Assembly: GCA_036380715.1 (NCBI GenBank)
Contig: DASVEF010000126.1
Span: forward strand, 22,324-86,323
DNA: 64,000 nucleotides
DNA from: UBA5704 sp036380715
GTDB taxonomy: Bacteria; Acidobacteriota; Thermoanaerobaculia; Multivoradales; UBA5704
Reading direction: 5' to 3'
Shown here piece by piece: positions 41,001 through 48,878 of the stretch. Under the pieces are notes generated by a model. It had not been told where the DNA came from. It saw only the letters and a list, made by a program, of their open reading frames with translations, and did not search any database. The number at the start of each line of letters is the position of its first letter. Positions within the stretch are counted from its first letter, which is position 1. The translations under genes were made by a program, and so were the position numbers.

Positions 41001-42104
41001 ATGAAGATGAGAAGGACGCACCTCTTCCTAGCCCTGATCGCGCTGGCCGGCTGCACCGAGTACCAGCGCTTCGACTCCGTCGGCTATCTGCGGGAGCAGT
41101 ACGCCAAGCAGATGGGGCCGGAGACGGCCTCCCGGATCGTGATCCCCTTCGAGCTCGACGACGACGTGCGGGCGTTCATGAAGGAGAAGATCCAGCCCGC
41201 GCCCACCGAGCTGCGCAAGATCAACCAGGTGATGAAGCTCGTCTTCGAGGACCTCCACCTGCGCTACTCCCTGGCGCCGACCCGCAACGCCGTCGACACC
41301 TTCCAGACCCAGCGCGGCAACTGCCTGTCGTTCGTCAACCTGTTCGTGGGCGTCGCCCGGGAGCAGGGGCTGAACCCGTTCTACGTCGAGGTGACCGACT
41401 ACAACAAGTGGAACCAGCGCGCCGGCATGGTGGTCAGCCAGGGGCACATCGTCGCCGGCATGTACCTCGACGGCGAGCTCAAGACTTACGACTTCCTCCC
41501 CTACCGGCCCAAGGCCTACAAGAAGTTCAATCCGCTCGACGACGTCACGGCGGCGGCCCACTTCTACAACAACCTCGGGGCCGAGGCGCTGATCGACGGC
41601 GACCTCCCGAGGGCGCGGGAGCTGCTCACCATCGCCACCCGCATCGCCCCCAGGCTCGACAAGGCGCTCAACAACCTGGGCGTGGCGCTGGCGCGCAGCG
41701 GCGACCGCGAAGGCGCGCTCGCCGTCTACCGCAAGGGGCTGGAGCTCGACCCCAACCAGGGGATGATCCTCACCAACATGGCCCGGCTCTACCAGCAGAT
41801 GGGGCGCGCCGAGGAGGCGGACCGCCTGCTCGCCCAGATCGAGGAGACCAACAGCACCAACCCGTTCTTCTACGTCTACCAGGGGGAGGTCGCGCTGGGC
41901 CGGGGCAACCACGAAAAGGCGCTCGACTACATGGTCAAGGGCCTGCGCCTGGACAGCGAGCTGCCCGAGGTCCACATCGGCTTCGTCAAGGTCTACCTCG
42001 CGCTGGGAGAGATGGACAAGGCCCGCCATCACCTCGACCGCGCGCTGAAGCTGGACGCCACCCATCAGGAGGCTCTCCGCTACGCCGGCATGCTGGGCAA
42101 GTGA
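41001..42104 (+). CDS. Lipoprotein with transglutaminase-like domain and TPRs
   Basis: This 367-residue lipoprotein has lipobox IALAGC (Cys18). Its transglutaminase-like papain-fold core is about residues 80-190: QRGNCLSF supplies catalytic Cys108 and SQGHIVAGM the His. Five TPRs (about 195-365) follow. The combination matches lipoproteins annotated as transglutaminase-like/TPR in Acidobacteria-type genomes. The enzyme could cut or cross-link envelope proteins or peptidoglycan peptides, but the substrate is unknown. Its stop overlaps the start of the DUF3179 gene (GTGA), indicating coupled translation. Confidence 0.8.
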   Translation: MKMRRTHLFLALIALAGCTEYQRFDSVGYLREQYAKQMGPETASRIVIPFELDDDVRAFMKEKIQPAPTELRKINQVMKLVFEDLHLRYSLAPTRNAVDTFQTQRGNCLSFVNLFVGVAREQGLNPFYVEVTDYNKWNQRAGMVVSQGHIVAGMYLDGELKTYDFLPYRPKAYKKFNPLDDVTAAAHFYNNLGAEALIDGDLPRARELLTIATRIAPRLDKALNNLGVALARSGDREGALAVYRKGLELDPNQGMILTNMARLYQQMGRAEEADRLLAQIEETNSTNPFFYVYQGEVALGRGNHEKALDYMVKGLRLDSELPEVHIGFVKVYLALGEMDKARHHLDRALKLDATHQEALRYAGMLGK

Positions 42105-43597
42105 ACGCCGCCGCCCCCTTTCTGCTGACCGCGCTCGCGCTGGCCGGCGCCTCCGCGGCTCCGGAGGCCCTCACCTCCCTGGCCTCCCTCCCCCGAGGGG
42201 AGAGGGGGGAACTTTGGCGGCAAGATCCTGAGGCAGCCTTTTCTGTCCATTTCTCCCCTCTCCCTCCGGGAGAGGGGCCGGGGGTGAGAGACGACGGCTA
42301 CGCCCTCCTCCGCCGCCTGCTCTCCAACTCCCCCAAAGAGCGCCGCGAGGCTGCCCGCCGGCTGGTCCGGTCCGCGGACGCCTCCCTGGTCCCGGGTCTG
42401 GTCGACGCCCTGTTCTTCATGCCGCGCGACGGCCGGGCCGAGGCGCTCTCGGCGCTGGCGGAGCTGACCGGCGAAAAGCGGGGCGACCGCTACCACGACT
42501 GGGTGGAGCTGGTCGGCAGCCGGACCGACCTGAAGCCGAAGGCGGGCTATCTCGAATGGAAGGCGGAGCTCTTCTCGCGCATCGACCCACGCTACAGGAA
42601 GATCCTCTACGAAGGAGCGACGGCGCGCATCCGCGCCGAGGAGATCGTCTGGGGCGGAGTGCCCGTGGAGGGGATCCCGGCCCTCGACCGGCCGAAGCAC
42701 ATTCCGGCGGCCGAGGCCCGCTACCTGCGCGACTCCGAGCGGGTGTTCGGGGTCAGCGCCGGGGGCGAGCAGCGGGCCTATCCGCTGCGCATCCTCGACT
42801 GGCACGAGATGCTCAACGACGTGGTCGGCGGCGAGCCCATCACCCTGAGCTACTGCACCCTGTGCGGCTCGGCGGTGCTCTACTCGACCCGCCGGCCGGA
42901 CGGCGAGCCGTACACCTTCGGCACCTCGGGGCTCCTCTATCGCAGCAACAAGCTGATGGTGGACCGCCAGACCTTGACGCTGTGGGAGAACCTGACCGGC
43001 GAGCCGGTGGTCGGACTGCTGGCGCGCCACCCCGTCCCGCTCCCTGTCCTCCCGCTCACCCTGACCACCTGGAGGGAGTGGCGGACCCGGCATCCGAAGA
43101 CGACCGTGCTCGCCCTCGACCCGGCGGCGCGGCGCTGGGGCTACGACTACCAGCCGGGAGCCGCCGGCCGCAAGCGGGCCGGAGTCTCCTTCCCGGTCTG
43201 GCCGCGCAGCAAGGCGCTGGATCCCAAGGAGGAGGTCTTCGCCGTGCGCCTCGTGGACCGCGCCAAGGCCTATCCGGTCGAAACCGTCCTGCGGGAGCGG
43301 GTGATCAACGACCGGCTCGGCGACAAGGCGCTGGTGATCGTCGGCGATCCGGAGAGCGGCGCGGTGCGCGCCTACGAGAGCGGAGGAAGGACGTTCGCCG
43401 CCGGCGCGCGGCCGGACGAGCTGGTCGATTCGACGGGCGTGCGCTGGACCGTACAGGAAGAGTCGCTGGCTCCCGCCGGCCCCGAGGCCTTCGCTCCCCT
43501 CCCCCGCCTTCCCGGCCACCACTCGTTCTGGTTCGGCTGGTACTCATTCTTCCCGCGGTCGGAGCTCTACGGATCCGAGGAGAAGCCGGGGAGCTGA
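42101..43597 (+). CDS. Secreted DUF3179-domain protein carrying a translated palindrome
   Basis: This 498-residue protein has a short signal (residues 1-20). The DUF3179 core (about 180-490) has motifs YPLRILDWHEMLND, LSYCTLCGSAVLY and FGTSGLLYRSNKL. The conserved Cys pair in YCTLCG may bind metal. The fold has no established biochemistry. Residues about 23-64 (LASLPRGERGEL and FSPLPPGEGPGV) are encoded by a foldback repeat element, so the N-terminal linker is an insertion that stayed open. The GTG start overlaps the preceding stop. Confidence 0.82.
   Translation: MNAAAPFLLTALALAGASAAPEALTSLASLPRGERGELWRQDPEAAFSVHFSPLPPGEGPGVRDDGYALLRRLLSNSPKERREAARRLVRSADASLVPGLVDALFFMPRDGRAEALSALAELTGEKRGDRYHDWVELVGSRTDLKPKAGYLEWKAELFSRIDPRYRKILYEGATARIRAEEIVWGGVPVEGIPALDRPKHIPAAEARYLRDSERVFGVSAGGEQRAYPLRILDWHEMLNDVVGGEPITLSYCTLCGSAVLYSTRRPDGEPYTFGTSGLLYRSNKLMVDRQTLTLWENLTGEPVVGLLARHPVPLPVLPLTLTTWREWRTRHPKTTVLALDPAARRWGYDYQPGAAGRKRAGVSFPVWPRSKALDPKEEVFAVRLVDRAKAYPVETVLRERVINDRLGDKALVIVGDPESGAVRAYESGGRTFAAGARPDELVDSTGVRWTVQEESLAPAGPEAFAPLPRLPGHHSFWFGWYSFFPRSELYGSEEKPGS
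42167..42290. repeat. Foldback palindromic element (copy 3), inside a coding region
   Basis: The left arm is GGCCCTCACCTCCC and the right ends GGGGGTGAGAG, with GGGGAGAGGGG and CCCCTCTCCC blocks between. At 124 bases it is not a multiple of three, yet the reading frame remains open on both sides. Confidence 0.7.
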
Positions 43598-43603
43598 GAC
43601 CGG

Positions 43604-43891
43604 TCAGTCGTCTCCTCCGAGCCTGACCGGCACCCGGTACGCTCCGGCAGGCCGGCGCTCCGCGGCGTCTTCCAGGTCGTCGATGGCCGGTGCGAGGCGG
43701 TCGTTGATGACGTTCTGGATCCTGGCTCGAAGCTCTGACGCGGCGTCCAGATCGTCCGCCAGGTCGTCCGCGGAAGCCTCCTCGGCCGAGACGGGAAGCT
43801 CCCGGGCGATCCCCAGGAGCTCATATCGGAGCGCCTTCACCTTCTGGACGACGACTCGCAGATGCGCCTGGGCCTCTTCGAGCTCGAACAT
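43604..43891 (-). CDS. Small helical hypothetical protein
   Basis: This 95-residue acidic protein is mostly helical (ELEEAQAHLRVVVQKVKALRYELLG, then ASADDLADDLDAASELRARIQNVI) and may form a coiled coil. I do not recognise a family. The ATG has GAGGAG 5 bases upstream. Its 5' part overlaps the 3' end of the zinc-finger gene upstream by 55 bases in another frame. Confidence 0.6.
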   Translation of the reverse strand: MFELEEAQAHLRVVVQKVKALRYELLGIARELPVSAEEASADDLADDLDAASELRARIQNVINDRLAPAIDDLEDAAERRPAGAYRVPVRLGGDD

Positions 43892-44094
43892 CGGATCTCC
43901 TCATCCTCTCGACGATCGCCGAGCCTCCAGACCGCCCGGGTGACGGCCACGCACGACGGGCAGCCGGTCAGCAGGTGGCGCACCACGCGGCGGATCTCCG
44001 CCCGCGTCAGGTCTCCGCGCAGGAAGCGTTCGAGATCGCTCTCCGTGGGGTGGAAAGCGGCCGCGGCGGCTTCGGCGGTCCGGGGCTCTCTCAT
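43837..44094 (-). CDS. Zinc-finger (HC2-like) small protein, possible anti-sigma-type regulator
   Basis: This 85-residue protein has the segment DLERFLRGDLTRAEIRRVVRHLLTGCPSC: His, four residues later Cys, then CxxC spacing. This is similar to zf-HC2 zinc-finger domains of anti-sigma factors (the His/Cys ligands of ZAS domains). No membrane segment follows, and the C-terminus is Arg/Ser-rich. It is divergent from the XRE-TPR gene with 158 bases between starts, and partly overlaps the downstream helical gene. A regulatory role is inferred from the domain type. Confidence 0.6.
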   Translation of the reverse strand: MREPRTAEAAAAAFHPTESDLERFLRGDLTRAEIRRVVRHLLTGCPSCVAVTRAVWRLGDRREDEEIRCSSSKRPRRICESSSRR

Positions 44095-44191
44095 CTCCGA
44101 AGAGGGTAAGGCCCGTTCCGTGAAGAGAGCACGCCGAAGTCGCCGATCCTCAACTGGGATGTTCCGCGGACAACTTTTTGCGGCAAGCCGT

Positions 44192-44208
44192 GTCACAAAT
44201 CGCGTGAC
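44192..44208. promoter_or_regulatory. Inverted repeat GTCAC-N7-GTGAC, candidate operator
   Basis: Five-base arms lie in the divergent gap between the zinc-finger and XRE-TPR genes, 45 bases upstream of the latter's start. It is a weak candidate for XRE autoregulation; no promoter boxes were recognised there. Confidence 0.3.
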
Positions 44209-44252
44209 GCGCGCACTCTTTCCTTTTAGAATCCTGCTAAAGGAGAAGCCGC

Positions 44253-45722
44253 TTGCCCAAAAAGATCCCGCCGCCCATGAGCCTGGCCCTGACGCTGTTG
44301 CGCATCGCCCACGGCTGGTCCGGCAAGGCTCTCGCCGCCATGGCCGGCATCTCCCCGAGCACGCTGTCGCAGTACGAGACCGGGGACCTGACGCTGAGCC
44401 GGGAACGCCTGATCGAGCTGGCGACTGTGATGGAGCTGCCGGCCGAGAAGGTCGAGCTGGCGCTCTTCTGCGCCGACCTGATCCACCCCCTCCCGCCGCC
44501 TTCCTTTTCGCCGGTAGACCCTACTCCGGAACAGCGGCGCATCGTGGACAGGGCCACAGCGCTGGCGGTCCGAGAGGTGGCGGACCTGGTCCGCTCCGCT
44601 CTCCTCGGCGAGGTCCGGGAAGGGAACGCTCGCCAGGCCTTCGAAGCGGCGGAAGCCCTCCTGAGCCGGCTGAAGGGGTGCTCCGGCATCGCGCGGCGGG
44701 ATCTGGTGGACGAGGAGCCGGAGTTCCAGGATTGGGCGCTGTGCCTCCGCCTCTGCGACGAGAGCGAGAAAGCGGCGGCGAATCGCCCGGATTACGCCCT
44801 TGAGCTGGCAGACCTCGCCCTCCGCGTGGCCCTCCGTGTCGAAGGGCCTGAAGCTTGGCGCTCTGCCCTTCAAGGTCACGCCTGGGCCTTCGTGGGCAAC
44901 GCCCGGCGGGTGGCGAACGACCTGTTCGCCTCTGACGAGGCCTTCGCCGCCTCTCGTGAACTCTCGAAGACCGGCGCTCAGGGCGATCCGGGTGGCCTGC
45001 TGGACACCGCACGCCGGCTCGATATGGAAGCTTCCCTGCGTCGAGAGCAGCGACAGTTCTCCGAGGCGCTGAAGCTGCATGACCAAGCGTTCGAGATCGC
45101 CCAGCCAACTCAGGCCGGCTCTACTCTGCTCAATAAGTCGTATACGCTGGTGCAGAGCGGTGACTACGAGCAGTCGATCGAGACGCTCGAACGGGCGGCT
45201 CGGTTGATCGACAGACAGCGGCAGCCGAGACTACTCTGTGTCCTCCGGTTCAATCACGCTGTCAACCTTTGCCGTTTGGGCCGGCCTGCGGAAGCGGTGC
45301 CTATCGTTGCAGAGGTACGGGACTTGGCCGAGCGGCTGCGCAACGATCTCGACCTGGTTCGAACTCTCTGGCTGGAGGGACTGGTCGATGCGGGCCTCGG
45401 ACGGAGCGAGAAGGCTGAGGCCGCCCTGGAGCAGGTGCGCAGCGATTTCCGGGCACGCCAGCTCCCCTACGACTTTGCCCTGGCGAGCCTGGATCTTGCG
45501 CTGCTCCACCGCGAGCAGGACCGTCTCCAAGAGGTCAAGAGGCTGGCCGGGGAGATGCTGCGGATCTTCAAGGCTCAACAGGTACACCGGGAGGCCCTGG
45601 CCGCGGTGGCCCTCTTTTCCGAGGCGGCCGAGAAGGAAGAGGTCACCGCGGACTTTATCCGACGCCTTCAGACCTACCTGAGCCAGGCACGGCACGATCC
45701 GAACACCCCTTTCGAGCCGTGA
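44253..45722 (+). CDS. XRE-family HTH/TPR regulator (RRNPP-like architecture)
   Basis: This 489-residue protein has an N-terminal XRE helix-turn-helix (about 10-65: ALAAMAGISPSTLSQYETGDLTLSRERL), a linker, and a large TPR-type helical domain (about 100-480). The domain order matches RRNPP-type peptide-sensing regulators (Rap, PlcR, NprR), though sequence similarity to them was not tested. The start is TTG 44253, with AAAGGAG 7 bases upstream; ATG 44277 would cut the HTH. It converges on the DPHG secreted protein across a foldback repeat. Its TPR region is paralogous to the protein at 9822-11069. Confidence 0.75.
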   Translation: MPKKIPPPMSLALTLLRIAHGWSGKALAAMAGISPSTLSQYETGDLTLSRERLIELATVMELPAEKVELALFCADLIHPLPPPSFSPVDPTPEQRRIVDRATALAVREVADLVRSALLGEVREGNARQAFEAAEALLSRLKGCSGIARRDLVDEEPEFQDWALCLRLCDESEKAAANRPDYALELADLALRVALRVEGPEAWRSALQGHAWAFVGNARRVANDLFASDEAFAASRELSKTGAQGDPGGLLDTARRLDMEASLRREQRQFSEALKLHDQAFEIAQPTQAGSTLLNKSYTLVQSGDYEQSIETLERAARLIDRQRQPRLLCVLRFNHAVNLCRLGRPAEAVPIVAEVRDLAERLRNDLDLVRTLWLEGLVDAGLGRSEKAEAALEQVRSDFRARQLPYDFALASLDLALLHREQDRLQEVKRLAGEMLRIFKAQQVHREALAAVALFSEAAEKEEVTADFIRRLQTYLSQARHDPNTPFEP

Positions 45723-45723
45723 T

Positions 45724-45840
45724 CCCTCACCCCCTGGCCCCCTCTCCCATCACTGGGAGAGGGGGAAAACTACGCAAGAGAGGCCATCGGGAGGGAGGTG
45801 CCCCTTTCCTGGAGACGGGAGAGAGGACGGGGGGTGAGGG
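45724..45840. repeat. Foldback palindromic element (copy 4)
   Basis: The left arm begins CCCTCACCCCCTGG and the right arm ends GGGGGGTGAGGG, separated by hairpin blocks (CCCTCTCCC / GGGAGAGGG). It fills the gap between the XRE-TPR gene and the convergent DPHG protein and is likely to serve as their terminator. Confidence 0.75.
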
Positions 45841-45841
45841 C

Positions 45842-46168
45842 TCAGCCGCCGCAACCGCCGTGCGGGTCGGCAATGCAGCCGATGTCGCCCTCGGTCGTCT
45901 CCCCGGAGTCGTCCGTGCACCCGTGCGGGTCGAGCCCGCAGCCTATATCGCCTGTAGGTGTCTCCTCTTCATCAACCGAGCACCCGCCGTGGGGGTCGAT
46001 GATGCATCCTACCTCCTCCCAAAAATACGTGAAGAGGTTTCCGAACGCATTCGAAATCCGGGCGAAACCGTCCTGCTCCTCCATGGGCTGGCTCCAGGCA
46101 GGCGGCGCGGCGAGGGCGGCTGCGACGAGGAGGACGACGACGATCCGGGCGCAATGAGTACGAGACAT
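45842..46168 (-). CDS. Small secreted Cys-rich DPHG-repeat protein
   Basis: This 108-residue protein has a signal peptide (residues 1-26, ending PAWSQ), an amphipathic aromatic helix (DGFARISNAFGNLFTYFWEE) and three copies of a GC-xx-DPHG(G)C motif separated by acidic linkers. The six Cys could form disulfides or bind metal. I know of no described family. The start is supported by AAAAGGAG 5 bases upstream. It lies between the XRE-TPR and the second XRE gene, and is divergent from the latter across a 146-base gap containing a strong palindrome. Compare the DPNG protein at 9349-9663, which also has an aromatic amphipathic segment before its DPxG motif. Confidence 0.75.
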   Translation of the reverse strand: MSRTHCARIVVVLLVAAALAAPPAWSQPMEEQDGFARISNAFGNLFTYFWEEVGCIIDPHGGCSVDEEETPTGDIGCGLDPHGCTDDSGETTEGDIGCIADPHGGCGG

Positions 46169-46271
46169 GGTGGCTCCTTTTCGGAGAGGCAAGCTCCGGA
46201 GCGGACCTCTATGGCCGCGCGGGCGCCTCTTTCCCGTGACATAGTGCCCGGAATGCGGTAAATTTATCCAT

Positions 46272-46298
46272 CCCCGGGTCATCAGAGATGACCCAGGG
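46272..46298. promoter_or_regulatory. 27-bp palindrome, candidate XRE operator
   Basis: GGGTCATC and GATGACCC pair perfectly around AGA (46276-46294), and the arms extend to 12 bases with one mismatch. It lies 16 bases upstream of the XRE start, in the divergent region shared with the DPHG secreted-protein gene, the expected position for an autoregulatory operator. Confidence 0.5.
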
Positions 46299-46314
46299 CA
46301 CGGGAGGACACGAA

Positions 46315-46761
46315 ATGAACGAGCAGGAGAACGCCAAGTATCAGGACGATTGGGGGGCGATCGTCGCCCTGTTCCGCATGCTTCGGGGTTGGAGCCAGAC
46401 GCAGCTCGCCGAGGCCGCGGGGATGGACAAGAGCCAGATCTCGCGCTACGAGTCGAGAGACGAGATCCCCAGGCGGGCGACCGTGGAGCGCCTCGCCACG
46501 GCGGCGGGCATTCCGATCCCGCTCATCGAGCACATCCGCTGGTTCCTCAAGCTCCTCCGCGAAGCCATGGAGAACAGCAAGACGGCCGGGCCGGCGGCCG
46601 TCGCCTCGTCCGGTCCGGTCTACGAGATTCAGCAGAGGGTGGGGAGCGCGGTCGAGCGGTCGGTCCAGATGGCGCGCACGGAGCTGGAGATCCTCGGCAG
46701 CCGGCGCTCAGGCCAGCCGGGTCTGCTGCCGGGAATCGGCCCGGGTCCACAGATTCCGTGA
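46315..46761 (+). CDS. XRE-family transcriptional regulator
   Basis: This 148-residue protein has an N-terminal HTH (about 14-72; FRMLRGWSQTQLAEAAGMDKSQISRYESR), then a helical tail (AMENSKTAGPA... RVGSAVERSVQMA) without a recognisable ligand domain. It is a DNA-binding regulator, probably a dimer, and the divergent palindrome just upstream is a likely target. GGGAGG precedes the ATG. The next gene converges from the other strand, 4 bases beyond its stop. Confidence 0.85.
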   Translation: MNEQENAKYQDDWGAIVALFRMLRGWSQTQLAEAAGMDKSQISRYESRDEIPRRATVERLATAAGIPIPLIEHIRWFLKLLREAMENSKTAGPAAVASSGPVYEIQQRVGSAVERSVQMARTELEILGSRRSGQPGLLPGIGPGPQIP

Positions 46762-46765
46762 CGGC

Positions 46766-47785
46766 TCAGAACGGCTCGAGCTTGATCTGGATCTGCGTCC
46801 CCGGAGGCAGGCCCCGGATCGCTCTGGCGGTGCGGCCGAGATTGCCGACGTGGACGGCGGCCGGGACCCGTTCGATGTTGCTGATCGTTTCGGCCCCACC
46901 CAGGATGGGCGGCTGGCGCCAACTGTAGACCTGCTCCTCGTCGAGGGTCAAACCCAGAGAGCGTAGCTCGAGGAGCGTGTTCACGTGGAACCACTCGGAA
47001 CCGTGCACGCCGACCGCCTCGCCCCACCGCTCCACGTCTTCGGCCACCTCCTCGTAGCTGGCCCGGCCGGTGTTGAGCCAGTGGATGCGCCCATCCGGAG
47101 TCATCGTGAACAGATCTCCGAACACGGTCACCTGGAAGACCTCGGCCTCACTTCCGACGAGCCACCGCCAGTCGGTCAGGAGATCCTCTTTCGTCTCCTC
47201 CTCCATCTCGACGAACAGATCCTCCGCTGTGAACGTCATGCTTTCGACGAGGCCCGAGGATTCCACCTCCTCGGCGATCTTCGAGGGCAGGTTGGCCAGG
47301 TCCACGGAAGTCTCGCAGAGCAGGGGCTGGAACGGGAACAGGTCGGGAGCGAACACGTCGTCCCACGGGAAAAGGCCCTGGGGATCCGGCCAGAACAGTT
47401 GGAGGACGGGGAAGTCGACCCCATCGTAGAAGGCCATGGCGGTGCCGAGGAAGAACGGATACCAGGCCGGATACACCTCCCGGAAGACACCTGAATACTC
47501 GCCGAAAAGGCCGTCGTAAAGAATATCGGGCTCGAAGCTTTCTCCCAGGCTGATCCGCTCCGCCACGGCTTGGAGGCGGCCGGCCATGCCCATGGGATCG
47601 GGAGAGGGGGCGAACAAGAGGATCTCCGGATGCTGGTAGGTCTGCCACAGACCGATGGTGAAGAGGAAACCCGGCTCGTCGTCGCCCGCGATCAGCACGA
47701 CGTGCCAGCCGAACCGCGCCACATCCCCTTTCACCCGTTCCAGGGCTTCCCTGCCGAGACGATCGAGATCCTCTTCGCTGCTCAC
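46766..47785 (-). CDS. DUF4262 and Tdi1/DUF1851-like domain protein
   Basis: This 339-residue protein has an N-terminal DUF4262-like domain (about 10-150: HVVLIAGDDEPGFLFTIGLWQTYQHPEILLF). Its C-terminal region (about 200-330: DWRWLVGSEAEVFQVTVFGDLFTM, ending LPPGTQIQI) resembles the DUF1851/Tdi1 immunity family of type VI secretion. Neither role is proved here, and no effector gene is adjacent. Defence against a toxin is suggested by the C-terminal domain and by the neighbouring accessory genes. The start is GTG with GGGAGGTGAC upstream. Confidence 0.65.
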   Translation of the reverse strand: MSSEEDLDRLGREALERVKGDVARFGWHVVLIAGDDEPGFLFTIGLWQTYQHPEILLFAPSPDPMGMAGRLQAVAERISLGESFEPDILYDGLFGEYSGVFREVYPAWYPFFLGTAMAFYDGVDFPVLQLFWPDPQGLFPWDDVFAPDLFPFQPLLCETSVDLANLPSKIAEEVESSGLVESMTFTAEDLFVEMEEETKEDLLTDWRWLVGSEAEVFQVTVFGDLFTMTPDGRIHWLNTGRASYEEVAEDVERWGEAVGVHGSEWFHVNTLLELRSLGLTLDEEQVYSWRQPPILGGAETISNIERVPAAVHVGNLGRTARAIRGLPPGTQIQIKLEPF

Positions 47786-47858
47786 GAGGTCACCTCCCTT
47801 TCGGGGATTCTATGTGATCTCGGTGCCGTCCCGGGGCTGGGAAACAGGATGCCAGGGC

Positions 47859-48878
47859 CTAGAGGAGCCCAAGCTCTTCGAACGACCGGGCGACGAGGAT
47901 CTGGTCGACGATCTGGTTCAGCCGGTCGATGGAACGGATGTCTTCGACCCGCCGCCTGACCTCGTCCGGCAGGGGACCGAACCGGCGGCCGAGCAGGCGG
48001 AGCACGGTCTTCCGGACTCCCTCCTCTCTCCCGAGGGCCACCCCCTCCTGTCTCCCGATGTCCACCCCTTCCTGTCTCCCGATGTCTACTCCTTCCTGTT
48101 TTCCGATGGCAATCCCTTCCTCCCTCCCTATGGCCTTCATCTCATCCGCCCAAGTCATCCTCATGATCCGCACCTCCTCGTCCTCTTCGCGCTCCCGCAG
48201 GGCCTCGAACTCGGCCGCGTCGCGCCCCTCCAATTTTAAATACGTTTCGACGCAATTGACCAGCAGGAAGCGACGGAGATCGTCGAGCCGGGCTCCGGCG
48301 ATCTTCCGCAGGCAGGCCATCTTGTGCTCCGCCGGGCTCAGATCTCCAGGACGCATCAGCGCCGCCAAGGCCCAGGCCAGAGGCTCGGAGCGGGACGGGT
48401 AGTCCTCGGCTCGACAACCCTCCAGACCGAAGGCGTAGAAGCGGAAGCAGCCGATCTCCGGTCCCAGCTCGTCGTCCGAGACTGTCTCCAGGGCCACGCC
48501 CGGCCGGCCTCTTCGCAGGCAGGCCAGGATCGGCACCACGGGCTGTCCGTGGCGCAGGCGGAGCTGCATGTAGTAGCCGGCGAGCCGGTGCCCGATCTCA
48601 GGCCGCGACCGGGCCTCGATCTCGACGTGGACCAGGGCCCGGCCTTCCTTCTCCCGGAGCGGCACTTCAGCCAGCAGGTCCAGCTCGCGCCTCCTCCCTT
48701 TTGGCCAGTCGGTGAAGGTCTCCTTGTCCAGGAGCTTCCACCGGGAGAGGTCCAGGCGCAGAGCCGGCCCAGGTGCGACGAGGTCCAGGAAGTCGGACAG
48801 AAAGGCACCGATCAGCTCCTTGAAAAGCTGGTCGTGAACGCTGCCCCTCCTCGGGGCGGGGTGACGATCTTCCCTCAT
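47859..48878 (-). CDS. Rpn-family (PD-(D/E)XK) nuclease/transposase-like protein, full-length
   Basis: This 339-residue protein resembles the Rpn/DUF4351-type recombination-promoting nuclease family. The N-terminal PD-(D/E)XK-like core (about 10-200) has HDQLFKELIGAFLSDFLDL, ELDLLAEV and VHVEIEARS, in which the Asp and E-x-E residues probably form the active site. The C-terminus has an octapeptide repeat (GRQEGVDI, three to four units) and a conserved DQILVARSFEELGLL end. In E. coli RpnA-E promote RecA-independent recombination. The truncated homologue at 12840-13196 shows recent copying in this genome. ATG 48878; a GTG lies 3 bases upstream. Confidence 0.8.
   Translation of the reverse strand: MREDRHPAPRRGSVHDQLFKELIGAFLSDFLDLVAPGPALRLDLSRWKLLDKETFTDWPKGRRRELDLLAEVPLREKEGRALVHVEIEARSRPEIGHRLAGYYMQLRLRHGQPVVPILACLRRGRPGVALETVSDDELGPEIGCFRFYAFGLEGCRAEDYPSRSEPLAWALAALMRPGDLSPAEHKMACLRKIAGARLDDLRRFLLVNCVETYLKLEGRDAAEFEALREREEDEEVRIMRMTWADEMKAIGREEGIAIGKQEGVDIGRQEGVDIGRQEGVALGREEGVRKTVLRLLGRRFGPLPDEVRRRVEDIRSIDRLNQIVDQILVARSFEELGLL

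Noticed and set aside
43604..43891. Toxin-antitoxin pair with the zinc-finger gene
   Set aside because: Neither protein matches a known toxin or antitoxin fold, and the 55-base overlap alone is not evidence.
45719..46261. Plus-strand frame opposite the DPHG secreted gene
   Set aside because: It starts inside the foldback repeat and lacks a ribosome site; the minus-strand gene has a good one and a signal peptide.
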